DNA of 64,000 bases from Umbelopsis isabellina (GCA_016758905.1 JAEPQZ010000004.1:930001-994000); one strand, 5' to 3'. Positions 36,601 to 49,076 are shown, numbered from the stretch's first letter. The notes: a model not told the origin generated them from the letters alone. Numbers and translations: made by a program.

Positions 36601-39508
36601 TGAGGCGTTAGTACAGGCGCGCAAAGGATGGAAGAAAAAGAGAAAAATTAGTATAGATGATAATGCTCCAAACAAAAAATCACAAAGATCTTCATCACCT
36701 GCTGTGGAAGATATGGACGCTATAGACATGGACTTGTACGGTGGAGCTGATGATGCAGCTGCAGAGGACAGTGCTATGAATGAACCAGAAACTGATCAAA
36801 AGCCAGTAATTCAAGACGGAAATGTCAGTGATGAGGATAGTGATATGGACGATGACGATTTGTATATGAGTGCGGCTCCTCAAGTCGTACCTCAGTCAGA
36901 TGAATTGATTGATGAATCGAATGTCAGTAACCTTGGAGGCCTTGGTACTGAGACCGAGTCTTCAACGTGGTGTCTAACTTACCATGAAAGCGGCTCTTTG
37001 ACGGTACAGTTTATACGTAGGCTTGGAGCATCTTGAATCTTATCATACTAAACAACTAGTCAATATAGATTTATTCTTTGCCGTCGTTTGAAGAAGCATT
37101 CTACTGTCCACGCTTTGATCAACTACCGAGCACTCTATCAGATACTTCCAAAAAGTCTTCAGAGACGATGACACCGCAGTTGGAGAGATCCAGATATAAT
37201 GAGCCAAATTCTGGCAAAATTACTTCAGTCATCTTAGCAGCTATTGGCAAAGAAGTAAAGTTACCGTATATTGTGGTAAGTTTTGTTTTTAAATCCCTTA
37301 TGATTATACTACATTTTTTAAATAGTTTGGGTAGGCATCCACCGAGACCAATGATATTGTCGTGTATAAGTCATACCAATATACGCCAATATATGAATCA
37401 TCACAGAAGAACAGCGCCGATATGGAAACGGATGCATTAGATGTCAGCAGCCGACTGGGCATTCGCTTTTCACGGATCGATCAAGATATGATCTATTCAC
37501 ACCAAGCTACCGAGAAACAGCAGGACGATGTAATTGTTGATACTGGGTTAGATTCGAAAGTTTCATCAGAGAATAAGGATCAATCCCGCCTAGTGCCGTT
37601 CGCGAACATTGGTGGCTACTCTGGCGTCTTCGTAACTGGTAAAAAGCCGCTTTGGGTCCTTTGCTCTATCAAAAGTCCTATACGTGTCCATCCTATGGCA
37701 ACAAAACGCATTGTAAAAACGTTTACTCCTTTCCATAATATCAATTTCAAATATGGATTTTTGACGGCAGATGATCAGGTAAGAAGATACATCTGGTAAC
37801 TATATACGCCAACCATAATGGTACTAAAAATATATCTTGTTTCTACTAGTCACATATACAAATGAGGCAGTTACCTGTTGAAAATATCACCTATGATACG
37901 GCTTGGCCGATGAAGAAAATCCTCCTCAATTCTACAGTTCATAAAGTTCAATACCATGCGAAGATGGAGGTTTATGCTATGCTTGTTTCATCACCACAGC
38001 CAATCGAGCTCAAAAATGAGGAAGGTGCTCCCTTGGATGGCAAAGAGACTCGAGATGAAGGAGAATACTTACCCATGATTGAAGAGTTTTCAATGGTTCT
38101 GGTATCACCTATTACATGGGAAGTTGTAGATAAACATACTTTAGACGAAGCGGAACAAGGTTTTGCTTTGGAATGCATGAACTTGGAGAGTAAGCAGACC
38201 ACCAGTGGACGCAAGGATTTCATGGTGATTGGCACTGGTTATCTCAAGGGTGAAGACACGGCTATGAAAGGCAGAGTATGTATAAAATTTATTAATCATA
38301 CCAGACTTTGCCACTCAGTTGCTAATATTGCTCATCGTAGATCTTGATTTTTGATGTTATTGAAGTTGTTCCTGAAATCGATAATCCACAAACAAACCAC
38401 AAGTTTAAACTGGTACACACCGAAGATGTTAAAGGTGCTGTCACGGCGTTATGCTCCTGCAGTGGACATCTCGTTTCGACGACAGGACCAAAAGTCATTA
38501 TCTACAGCTTTGAAGATAATGAAAGTCTAGTTGGTGTTGCTTTCATCGACGTGCAAACATACGTCACTAGCATGGTCTCTATCAAGAACTTCATTCTTCT
38601 TGGAGACGCTCAGAAATCTATTTGGTTCCTGGGTTATCAGGTAAGTTAGCTCTTTGGGTACTTGAACATTAAAACACCATTTTTGACAGTACTTAACTTT
38701 AGGTTGAGCCTGCGAAGCTGGTCATGCTCGGTAAAGATTACCATGATCTTGGAGTAAATTGTGTGAGTTTCTTGGCCGAAGAGAAATCTCTACAATTACT
38801 TGTTGGTGAAACCGAAGAAAATGTAGCACTATATCAATACGCTCCATACAGTACGTTTACCACGCAACGTGTTATTTGAGAGATGGTTAATAGTATCTAA
38901 CTTGTATATCAATCACAGATTTGCAATCATACAGTGGGCTGAAGCTCATGCGACGTGGTGACTTCCACATGGGTTCCCAAGTGCATTGCGCGGTGAGGCT
39001 ACCGTCGCGGCAACGGACAGCCAATGGAATCGAGTATGGCAAACGACATTTCAGCTTATGTGGTAAGTTGCTTGGATTGCAAGTTGAAACAAGTCGTGAT
39101 CTAACTAATGATCATGTCAAAAAGGCTCCCTCAATGGAAGTATTGCAATGGTTTCACCTATCACGGAGAAGACTTATAAACGTCTACTTTTGTTGTACGG
39201 TCAATTGGTCAACGGTGTCCAACATGTCGCTGGATTGAATCCTCGCGCTTTCAGGTTAGTTATCCATCACTGATGATGACTGACATTTATATATTTCATG
39301 GCTAACTTGCAAAAACAGAATCATGCGATCATCGAAAGAGAAACTGGCGTCGAACCGTTCTCGAGCAATACTGGATGGTGATTTGGTATTTCAGTTTATT
39401 AATCTTCCATTGAACCGACAGCAAGAAATGACAAAGCAAATAGGAACTACAGTAGAAAGAATTATGGAAGACCTCATAGACATTGCCATTGGCGTAAATA
39501 ATTTGTGA
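33607..39508 (+). CDS. CFT1: cleavage and polyadenylation specificity factor subunit 1 (CPSF160 / Cft1)
   Basis: Largest scaffold subunit of the 3'-end cleavage and polyadenylation machinery. It is a three-beta-propeller protein that holds the poly(A)-signal readers. Landmarks: VEKAHFTSPYKVNVIVARGT (start of propeller 1), LVSQYKLSGTVTSMGAVR, EFLFNAYPPLVHIDPQQRCA, VLNFYSDKIAILPF, SCATVVKAGYFFLGSRAADS, LLIKWAWKDP and FQFDICDRLLNCGPIADMTI. There is an acidic linker near 36700-36900. The CPSF_A C-terminal region follows, with TDEDKVRRYIW-like blades, LLVGETEENVALYQYAPY and LNRQQEMTKQIGTTVERIME at the end. About fifteen exons encode roughly 1,400 residues, as expected. Some exon joins between 34300 and 37400 are approximate. 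Convergent with the TFIIS-core gene 138 bp away. Confidence 0.92.
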
Positions 39509-39646
39509 ACGCTTAATAAATTTGATACAGTTGGTTTGCTGCGCTAGCGGTCTTGATTGTTCATTTCATTTCAAATGCCAAATTGGTACTGAGTATTATA
39601 TCGATCGGAGTATGGACATGAAGCAATTGATATTTGAAGTGATGGT

Positions 39647-40266
39647 TCAGTCGCGTCCTCTATCCGGGTCTTCGTCGTCACGATGCATAGGCTGAAGGTC
39701 GTCAACAGCCATAGAGTCTCGTATTGAGTTTCTTCTCAATTTTTCATCGCTCATACGTCTTTCTGGGGCTGCCATCTCTTGCCCTTCCTATAGAATACAA
39801 ATTATGTCACAATGAGCTTGTGTCGTATGACAAACACCGATGATAACTATACAAAACCACTAACCATATCAGCAAATGTACTTGCGTTCAACTGATCATT
39901 CAAAAGTCGGTTTCGCAGATTGTTCTTGGTATCTTTGAGGTTGAGGACATGCGACCTAATAGCTTCCTTGTATTCGACGTTGACTTCGTTGCCATGGTGG
40001 ACAAAGATTTGTTCCTCAATCTCACTCGCGAGACGATCACACTTATCCTTTATGGCGGCTATGCCGTGAAATAGATGATTAGGAATGCCAAAGTGGTTCA
40101 TGATAATAAAAAGTTTAACTTACAATCATCACCCTCGTTTCCTATCAATGCATGTGCTAGTAGTTCAGCGCCTAAAAAGAATATTATGTTTAGGTGTAGC
40201 CATAGTATGATAGTAAATTGTGATTAAGATATAAGTACTTTTCGAACGTATTTTATCGTCTGGCAT
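39647..40266 (-). CDS. free-standing TFIIS central-domain (TFS2M) protein
   Basis: Four exons join in frame to about 136 residues that correspond almost end to end to domain II of elongation factor TFIIS, the part that docks on RNA polymerase II. It starts MPDDKIRSKSAELLAHALIG, then KDKCDRLASEIEEQIFVHHG, YKEAIRSHVLNLKDTKNNLR, NRLLNDQLNASTFADM, and QEMAAPERRMSDEKLRRNSI. The protein stops after an acidic/arginine tail (HRDDEDPDRGRD) exactly where full-length TFIIS would continue into its zinc ribbon. No CxxC pair occurs before the neighbouring CFT1 stop, and there is no room for an LW domain upstream. All introns are GT-AG and the frame is intact, so it looks like a real gene, not decay. Function is unknown; it could bind polymerase without stimulating cleavage. 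Confidence 0.75.
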
Positions 40267-40608
40267 AATAAGAAGAAACAGAAAAAGACAAACGCCCAAT
40301 TCTGGACGTTTATAGCAAATCAATCGTTGTGTCACGTGAGTACCTCGGCGACTATGCTCTCGGATTTCTGATCAGAAATGCACCCAAAATATGCTAGATA
40401 GCAGCAAGTGATGATATATAGCCCAAAAAGTACGACTCTAATTATTTGGATAAACTCTGAATTTTTGCTAAGGTATACTATACTACAGAAACTGTATTAG
40501 GAAAAAGAAGTTGAATGGATGCCTCGTAGCGAACACGGTGAACATTTCTATTGGCTGAGATTTAAAAAAGGTCCTTTCTTTTAACACTGAAATATATGCA
40601 ATCCTGTG
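40267..40608. promoter_or_regulatory. divergent promoter region, TFIIS-core / EDEM genes
   Basis: 342 bp between divergent starts, including GTCACGTGAG near 40332 (an E-box CACGTG). No TATA box is convincing. Confidence 0.4.
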
Positions 40609-43600
40609 ATGTTTAAAGGCATGCAACGGCGTCGTACTGGACGCTCGAATGCCATAACGGCGATGTTCATTGGCTTTTTGATGAGCGTTCATGTTATTGG
40701 CACGACGGCCTTCATGACGGAACATCGCCGCCTGGAACTCAAGTTAGTAGATCTAAATCTTTGCGGTGTCTATGGAACAGCAGGTTCTGACTTTGACTTC
40801 ATATTTTAGGGAGCAGACAAAGGTATACGGTTTTTGTATAATTAGAGTGAAAGGTATGATATCCGGATAGTATGGACAGAAGTCTAACTCGCTCCATGAA
40901 TGTGTGATATGTAGGAAATGTTCAATCATGGATGGTCGAATTACATGAAGCATGCATATCCGATGGATGAGGTTTGCATTGAAAAAGTCTGCACCGGCAA
41001 ATAAATGAATATTAGACTGACTTTCTTCCAATAGCTAAATCCTTTTAACTGTTCTGGACGTGGCAGTGATAAAAGGGATCCGTAAGTTTCACTGCAAAGT
41101 TGGATTGATGCTAGATTCTGGAGACACTCAACTAAAGTTGTTCAATAGTACGAACATCAACATCAATGATGTTCTGGGAGACTACGGTGTTACCCTGATC
41201 GACACTTTAGATACATTGGCCATTATGGGCGAACAAAAAGAGTTTGAAAACGCGATTAACCTGGTGGTACACAATGTTTCGTTCGATCAAAACAGTCGTG
41301 TTCAAGTTTTTGAAACCAATATACGGACATTGGGTGGACTGGTAAGGTAGCAGGCTTTGGAATGCCGAAGTTTTATGCAACTAAGCAATGAAATTTTATA
41401 GCTTTCTGCACACATCTTGGCTTCGGATAGCAGGTTTGGCTATAAAGTTAAAGGATATAATGGTGAACTGCTTGAGTCTGCTGTAGACTTGGCAAAAAGG
41501 TTGATACCCGCCTTTCAGATATCAAGGACTGGTATACCATATCCCAGAGTAAGTCACAATGACATCAAAACTGAACAAAGGTTCTATCCACTAACGGCTG
41601 GTATAGGTTAATCTGCGTTATGGGGTTTCCAAAGCAGAGACATTAGAAACTTGTACTGCAGGAGCAGGCAGTCTCTTGCTAGAATTTGGTATTTTAAGCC
41701 GTTTGACGGGTGATCCATTTTATGAGGTAATTCCATACATGATCAGTTGTATGTAAGGGACAGAAGACTTATGGCCAAGATCTTTGCAGACTGTGGCCAA
41801 GAATTCTTTAAAAGCTTTATGGGAGCGCAAATCCGAAATTGGTCTCTTTGGGAATACAATCAATCTGCAAACAGGTCAATGGTTGTATACTGGTAGCTCT
41901 GTCGGTGCTGGCGTCGACTCGATCTTTGAATATATGTTCAAAGCTTATGTACTTTTTGGAGACGATGATTATAGTGATATGTTTGAGGAAGCTTATAGTG
42001 CTGTGATGCACTATGTGGTCGATAGTAGTGGCTATCTATATAGAAATGTGGATATGAAGACGGCACAAATCATGTCATATTGGATTGACAGTCTGAGTGC
42101 CTTTTGGCCCGGGCTACAGGTCTTATATGGAGATTTGGAGATGGCTATCAAGTCTCATCTTACCTTTTATAACGTATGGAAGAAATATCAAGGACTGCCG
42201 GAAAGATACAATTATGCATTAGATGATGTCGAGATAGGATTCTATCCTCTTCGGCCGGAATTCGCTGAATCCACCTACTTCCTTTATAGAGCCACAAAGG
42301 ATCCATTTTATTTGGATGTTGGACAGATGATTCTTGATGATATCAACGAAAGAGCACGTCTGCCTTGTGGCTTTGCTACCATTAGCGACGTTCGCACTGG
42401 CGACTTACAGGACCGAATGGAGAGCTTCGTGTTAAGCGAAACTTTCAAATATCTATATTTGCTATTCGATACTGGTATGAGTTATGTATGTTGTAGGCTT
42501 TTCATAAGAAAGTGGCTAAACTCTGTCTCTCAGAACATCCTCTAAACACTTTGGACAACAACTTTGTATTCACTACGGGTGAGTTTATTTACATGTGAGA
42601 GCAACTATTTTGATAAAGTCAATTTGTTCATCATTTATCAAACTTGTAGAGGGCCATGTCATGCCGATGCCTGAAAATATCCCGGAATCCTCTGTACCAG
42701 CAGCATCGTTAAAAAAAGCTGGGAGGTCGAAGCAAAAGCTGCGAGATACATGCTCGAGCTACAATGCCCTCCAAAGGAAATGGGAAAGTGAAAGCCCACA
42801 CCCTCAGAATCATTCACTCTCCGTAAATTTGCCATTACATCCAATTGCAGATTTTGCACACTTCATAGTACGGTCTCCATATTCAAATGAAGCGTTTCCA
42901 CTTATAGCTGGCGGATATTGTGCGGATCCAAACTTACACAGCCCTACATTCCAGCTAAAATTTGATGGAGTAGGAGATTCGCGATGGACAGCGCCAAATA
43001 TACTCAAAGTTATAGATGGATTGTTTACCAGCAGTTTAGCTGGCTTGGATATAGAGTTTAAGAAGGCCCATAGAGGCAGAGAAGGCTATGACGTGACAAG
43101 AGGTTCGTACTTTGCCAGTTGACTTTCGGCACAGCAATATCAACATATCAGGCAACACATTTTTAAACTTTTACGTCTTCACTTTCGTTTGCTATCTAGT
43201 TGGAAGTTCAAACAGGTGAGGGGCTTTTTTGGTGAACTGAAAATCGAGCTGGAGGAGCTTATGCGTTTTGGTACAAGGTTGTCTGCTGGGCAAAATTTTC
43301 AGATACCTCTGGAAGCTGTTCAACCATATTTTAGTAGCGACAAACTTAGTCTTGGATACCACTTTTCCACTGGGGCTATTCTACAATTGCGCGATAATAG
43401 TGCCACAAGTAATTTTGTGGTGTTGCATGTCGGTAGCTCGCATGGGCTTTCCTACCAGCAGATAATTGCTGCAAGAGCTTTGTTCGGGTCGAGTTCACAA
43501 AGCTACAAAGCCGCCGACTTGATCATGTTTGATCCCCGAAGTGAAGCTTTCAGTGCCTGTAGTGATTATACATATGAAGAAGAGGAAATAATGGACGGAA

Positions 43601-43932
43601 AAGTTGTGATGGTTGGACGAAGCCATTGCGATTTTCATGAGCAAGCATTGAAAGCACAAGAGGCGGGAGCAATCGGTATAATCATGGTGAATGGCGAACA
43701 GAACAGAGTATTCAACGCTGGTGGCATACCCTCCATCAAAGAAAAAATTTATATTTCCTGCTTTATGGTCAGTCTGGAAGATGCATCGGAATTGCTTGGA
43801 TACAGGATGGATCATGCCTTCCCGCTGCGCATACCAAATGTCAAAATCTTAGATTTCCCTAGATCTCGGTTATCATTCGATACCAAGTTAATTATTAAAG
43901 GAAGTACTGTACATAACATAGTATTACTATAG
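40609..43932 (+). CDS. EDEM-type alpha-mannosidase-like protein (GH47) with PA domain
   Basis: ER protein that trims mannose from misfolded glycoproteins to mark them for ERAD. A signal anchor ([18 protein letters not shown]) leads to the GH47 fold: [60 protein letters not shown] (catalytic Glu region), [60 protein letters not shown] and [16 protein letters not shown] protease-associated domain near the C-terminus has [16 protein letters not shown] and [20 protein letters not shown], then [14 protein letters not shown]. This layout resembles animal and plant EDEM3 more than yeast Htm1. About nine exons, roughly 900 residues. No KDEL-like ending. The start is the ATG at 40609; a few junctions after 42500 are tentative. 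Confidence 0.88.
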
Positions 43933-44074
43933 AAATCAGAGGTCAACACAACCCACTAAATCATATTTTAAATCAACGCGAAAGTAAAAATTGCATATTT
44001 GGCTATATAGTATGGGTATAATGGATGATAATGGATGCTAATGCAAGATAAAAGGCATCTGTACATTAGTGGAG

Positions 44075-44971
44075 CTATGTTCTGGGTTGTGAATTTTGTT
44101 GATGGCTAGTAGTTTTTGAATTGTCGAACCTCATGGCATCCGATGTTACAACAGATGATCCTGCACCTGCATTAATAGAAGTGCTAGGCTTATGTGAGTG
44201 ACCAGCGTTGTTAAAGGGTTTTTGCATGTTTGGCGCGACAACGGTGTCCATGCTATCGTATTGTCTAGACATATCGTTCTCTTTCTGTGGCGGATTAAGT
44301 AACGGGTCGTCTAAAGGTTTTTCAGTCGTCACGGACTCTGATGCTGAAAACTCGGTCAAAACATCGCCTTGAGCTATCACTGAGTTGGATATAGAATGAA
44401 ATTGTTTCCTAAATGCAAAGCAATGTGAGTTCAAATCAACTAATAGATATGATACTGCCTTTCACTAACATCATTTGACCCAAATCATCCAGCTACAATT
44501 CGTTCAAAATATTAGCAATGTCGATTGTCATTCTTTAAAATATTCAAAGAACTTGCCTTGTCCATCAGATTGATCAAATTAGCCTCTCTTTTCTGAAAGT
44601 TATCGACATTTTTTTGATATTCTAGTTCATGATCTTCGTCTGAGGTAACATCCTGCTGACTTTGTTAAGGCGTTAGCAATCATTCAGCTGACGATACAAA
44701 TGGTACAAAAAGTTCATACGGATTATCTACTACCCCATCAAGAGCAATGTGTTCGGTAGCTAGACTAATTTGCTTTCTCCTAATTTTCTCCAACTCATTA
44801 AGGATCTGTGTTGAGTTTCTCCCTGTGTTCACTGTGAGAATTTGAAGCTCTGCGCATGCAAACTAAATAAGCAGTCGTACCAAAAACTCTAAGCTTCCCT
44901 TGGGAATACTTCCTGTCCATGGGTTTGAACTCTTGCTCAATAGATCTCAGTATTTTCTCATCGTCCGACAT
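44075..44971 (-). CDS. hypothetical small coiled-coil protein
   Basis: Five or six short exons join to about 220 residues that I cannot place in a family. The start (MSDDEKILRSIEQEFKPMDR) is acidic. A helical stretch ELQILTVNTGRNSTQILNEL and EKIRRKQISLATEHIALDG is followed by FQKREANLINLMDKLDDLGQ and MMKQFHSISNSVIAQGDVL, which look like coiled coil. The C-terminal 100 residues are polar and probably disordered (Ser, Asn, Pro, Gln). The size and helix pattern are reminiscent of BLOC/BORC-type subunits, but that is a guess. Two oddities: the first intron is only 31 nt, and the intron after LMDK begins with GC rather than GT. Confidence 0.6.
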
Positions 44972-45179
44972 GGAAGTTTATGAAGTTGGAAGCTGATCAG
45001 CGTTGTAGCCCAGTAAAGGATTTAAGATGCTTGGTTCTAAACTCAGCTGCGCGCGTCAAACTTGTCCCGCACTACCTACGAAGCTCATCTCAGCTTTCCT
45101 CATCGTTGAAATTCAGCCAAGCAAGTTTGGTTTGCTACACCTTGGGATCAAACTTATAGATTTATCAGGATGAACATTG

Positions 45180-47870
45180 CTTCTCGACCAAAGTTTTTTA
45201 CAACCAACAAGCGTGGTAAGAATCTTCTCTGTTTTCGCTTATTATAAAATTACATCTTGTCTGGTAATTATGTGGACCTCGAAAATCTTCAAACGACTAT
45301 CTCGGTGGTGGATTTGCACAACCCCCCAACGCATTGATACTTGACATACCATAAAATTTTGAACATTATGTTATCCTAAACTATACTTGCAAAAATAGGT
45401 GAAAACTATGAGCTTAAGGCCGAGCTTAACAGCGAATATCGCGGTGTTCGTAAAGATGCCGTAAAAAAAGTCATTGCCAACATGACTGTAGGAAAAGACG
45501 TATCTGGGTTATTTCCTGACGTTCTGAAGAACATGCATACCGAAGATTTGGAGCTTAAGAAGCTCGTGTACTTGTATTTGATGAACTATGCTAAAACTCA
45601 ACCAGAGCTAGTCATTCTTGCCGTCAATACTTTTGTTATGGACACGAACGACGCAAATCCTCTGATCAGAGCTTTAGCTATTCGCACAATGGGTTGCCTT
45701 CGCGTAGAGAAGATCATTGATTATCTTACTGAACCATTAAGAAAGTGCCTTAAGGTAGGCACATTTTCCACTTGTTCAACAATATGGGGCCTAAGAACTA
45801 ACATCTGCATCATAGGATGACAACCCCTACGTGCGAAAGACAGCTTGCTTGTGTGTAGCCAAACTGTACGATTTGAATCCTGAGCTTGCTTTGGAAAGCG
45901 GCTTTGTTGACTCTCTAAAGGAAATGGTATCCGACATCAATCCTATGGTTGTGGCAAACGCTGTTGTCGCACTATCCGATATCAATGAGGCTTCGCCTGG
46001 CCAAGAAGTCTTCAGAGTTACAGGAGCAACTTTGAACAAATTGCTACATGCCCTTAATGAATGCACTGAATGGGGTCAAATTTCCATTCTCACTGCGTTA
46101 GCAGATTACAAAGCTGGCGATATTAAGGAGGCAGAAGCCATCTGTGATAGAGTCCTTCCAAGATTGCAGCATGCCAATGGAAGTGTCGTCCTGTCAGCCA
46201 TCAAGGTCCTGATGATCAACATGAGACTCGTCAAAGATGCCAACTTCAACAAGAATCTTGTCAAGAAAATGGCTCCTCCGCTAGTCACCTTGTTAGCTGG
46301 TCCACCCGAGGTCCAGTATGTCGCTCTCAGGAACATCAACTTGATTTTGCAGAGGAGATCAGACGTCTTGAGCAATGAGATGCGAGTGTTCTTCTGCAAG
46401 TATAATGATCCTCCGTATGTCAAAATGGAGAAACTCGAAATAATGATTCGACTTTGTAACGAGAGGAACGTCGACCAGTTATTGAGTGAATTGAAAGAGT
46501 AAGCTTATTTTTATACCCAGACTTATATTCGTTGATCATTGCGCTAACGGGTTTCGGTTTATAGATATGCCAGCGAAGTTGATGTTGACTTCGTCCGCAA
46601 ATCTGTGAGAGCTATTGGTCGGTGCGCCATCAAGATAGAGGAGGCGTCAGAAAGATGCATCAACGTCTTGTTGGATTTGATTAATACCGGTATAAACTAT
46701 GTTGTGCAAGAAGCTATTGTCGTCATTAAGGTATGAGCATAGTATAAATGAAATCGATTGACAGGTTTAGCTTGATGCTGATCATAGGCAAAATAGGACA
46801 TCTTCCGTAAATACCCTCGCAAATACGAGGGAATAATACCCACCCTTTGCGAAAATCTCGATGCCTTGGATGAACCAATGGCCAAAGCATCTTTGATCTG
46901 GATCATCGGTGAATATGCAAACCACATTGATAACGCAGATGAATTGTTGAACGGATTTTTGGAGAATTTCAAGGAAGAAAATGCACAGGTACTAAAAATT
47001 ACAATCACTCGGATATAGAATGAGCAGCCATCTCATATGTCATCTGGTTTACAGGTCCAACTTCAATTGATTACTGCAACTGTTAAGCTGTTCTTGAAAA
47101 AACCGAACGAAAACCAGGAAATTGTACAACAGGTGTTACAAACTGCTACAACAGATTGCGAGAATCCAGATATACGAGACAGAGCTTATGTGTATTGGCG
47201 ATTGCTTTCAACTGACCCTCAAGCTGCAAAGAATGTGGTGTTGTCTGACAAACCTCCAATAGAAGATGAGGATACAGGAGTTTCGTCGGCATTGCTTGAT
47301 GATCTTATATATCATATTGGCTCTTTGGCTTCGGTATATCATAAGCCTCCGGAAGCCTTCATTGGCGGAAAGAGATATGGTGCTGACAACGTCCAAAAAG
47401 CAGCAGCAGAACACGCCGAGGAAGAGGATATCAATGCACCACCACCACAAATACAGGCAGCAATTAAGAGCAATGATATTGGCAATCTTTTGGATCTTGA
47501 CTGGGATGCACCAGCTGCAACTGAATCTCCTTCTACCAGTTCAAAGCAACCTTCTGCACAAGATGATCTTCAAGATTTGTTTTCATCGGGTCCTGCACAA
47601 CCACAACAAACATCGCCAAATCCAAAGAGCAAAGCCAATGCTAGCGACATTATGGATTTGTTTGGTAGCGCACCTGCTCCTCAAGCTGCTCCACAACAAC
47701 CTGCTTTCCAGCAACCAACACAATCATCACACTCTCCCCAACAGCAGCCACAGCAAGATCTGTTTGGAGGTGACTTATTATTTGACAGTCAACCAGCTGC
47801 TCAGCCTAATCCTGCTCAACAGCAAAAACAAAAGCAACCAGAGAAAGACCCATTTGCAGATTTGTTCTAA
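45180..47870 (+). CDS. APL2: AP-1 clathrin adaptor beta subunit
   Basis: Large subunit of a clathrin adaptor at the trans-Golgi network and endosomes. N-terminal trunk: [100 protein letters not shown] and [20 protein letters not shown], all diagnostic of beta adaptins. The hinge carries the clathrin-binding box GNLLDLDWD and repeated DLF motifs ([25 protein letters not shown]) among Gln/Pro runs. The protein ends here without an appendage (ear) domain, about 740 residues compared with about 950 in animals. Yeast Apl2 is similarly short. Eight exons; the first is tiny and encodes [15 protein letters not shown]. Whether it serves AP-1 only or also AP-2 is not decidable from this sequence. Confidence 0.93.
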
Positions 47871-48040
47871 GATTGTTTTCCTTTCGTATGTAGACACAAC
47901 ACAGACATCCTTATACAAAAAAAAAAAAGGCTTTTTTTAAATTGAACTTTAACGTTAAAAGAAAGATATTACAAATTTGAAAGTTTTGAATTTAAGTGCG
48001 TGCACTTGGCTAATCCACATAAATGCTATAATATGGCACT

Positions 48041-48899
48041 CTAAAATCGGTCTCTCCTACCAAAGTTGCCACCGCCTCGACCACCAGCATTTCGCATACG
48101 AGGACCACCCCCTCCAAATCCTCGATCGCCTCTGTCGCGGCCATCAAATCCACGTTGCGGGCCACCACCTCTACCACCACCGCCTCGGAACTGCGATCGT
48201 TGCGGTGGCGGACCGTCATAGATAGCTACATCCAAGTAATCGCCAATCATGAATCGTGCTGAGTCCAGTGTCTTTTGATGATCAGTTTGATTGGCAGCCT
48301 TGGGATTGACAGCTACACGGCCGATATCTTTGAACGTGTATCTCGCTCGTTGACTGTCCAGATATACTAGGCGGAATGACAGTCGTGCATCAGGAAGTTG
48401 CGCTTCGGGGTACACGTCCATGATCAACTGTGCAATCTCCTCTAACGTAGCATCTTGCCTAGAATAGGAATTAATAGTGTTACTTTTTTGATGTTTGCGC
48501 GTGCAAAGTGCGTGTGCAAGCGGTGCTTACCAAGTATACAGTTGCAATTCATCTTTTGACGGAACCCGTTTAAGATCAAAGTCGTTCCCTCTGTAGTTTC
48601 AAGAAGTCAATGTTGTTAGATTACTATCCATAAGCACCAGTAGTCATTATGAACGAGTACATACGAATGGTGGCCACCCGATTTGCAAAATAATCGTAAG
48701 AGAAATGGACAATCCTAGTTAGAGATCCTGATTAGTACTATTGCACGACTTTGATTATTGGCATAGCTTTGTCAAGAAAGGGTGTTCCAGCCGCAGCAGC
48801 CATAAAGCTAAAGCTCCTCTAAAAAGTAGAAACAGTAGCGGCAAGGCTGGCAAAGACATCTTGTGTTCATACCTTTTCTCGATCTACAATGGCGGACAT
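48041..48899 (-). CDS. SAP18: SAP18 (Sin3-associated polypeptide 18) with RGG tail
   Basis: Ubiquitin-fold protein shared by the Sin3 histone deacetylase complex and the ASAP/PSAP complexes around the exon junction complex. Four exons: MSAIVDREK, DCPFLLRLFCKSGGHHS, RGNDFDLKRVPSKDELQLYT, then DATLEEIAQLIMDVYPEAQ with RLSFRLVYLDSQRARYTFKD, IGRVAV and FMIGDYLDVAIYDGPP, matching the human protein closely. After the SAP18 fold comes a tail of about 50 residues rich in RGG, RGD and FGG (FRGGGGRGGGPQRGFDGRD, GGRGGGNFGRRDRF), likely a methylation and RNA-binding tail; human SAP18 lacks such an extension. The first intron is long (about 200 nt). It is convergent with APL2 and lies in tandem after the hexokinase-like gene. 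Confidence 0.92.
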
Positions 48900-49076
48900 T
48901 ATTACGAGCTTGCTAAGGACTTTGCCAAACGCTGCCACTTTTTTGAAGTGCGCGTTCTAAATTTTTACGTATTAAAAACCGGTGTGCTCAGGAAGCCTTT
49001 TTTTACAGTCAAGCCAATAGATTTTTCAGCTATTTTATTTTATTTTTTTAAAAATTACAATTCAATTTATCTGTTG

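Noticed and set aside
47266-47940. 224-codon plus-strand open frame
   Set aside because: An alternative frame of the APL2 hinge region; composition reflects CAA/CCA-rich codons of the true frame.
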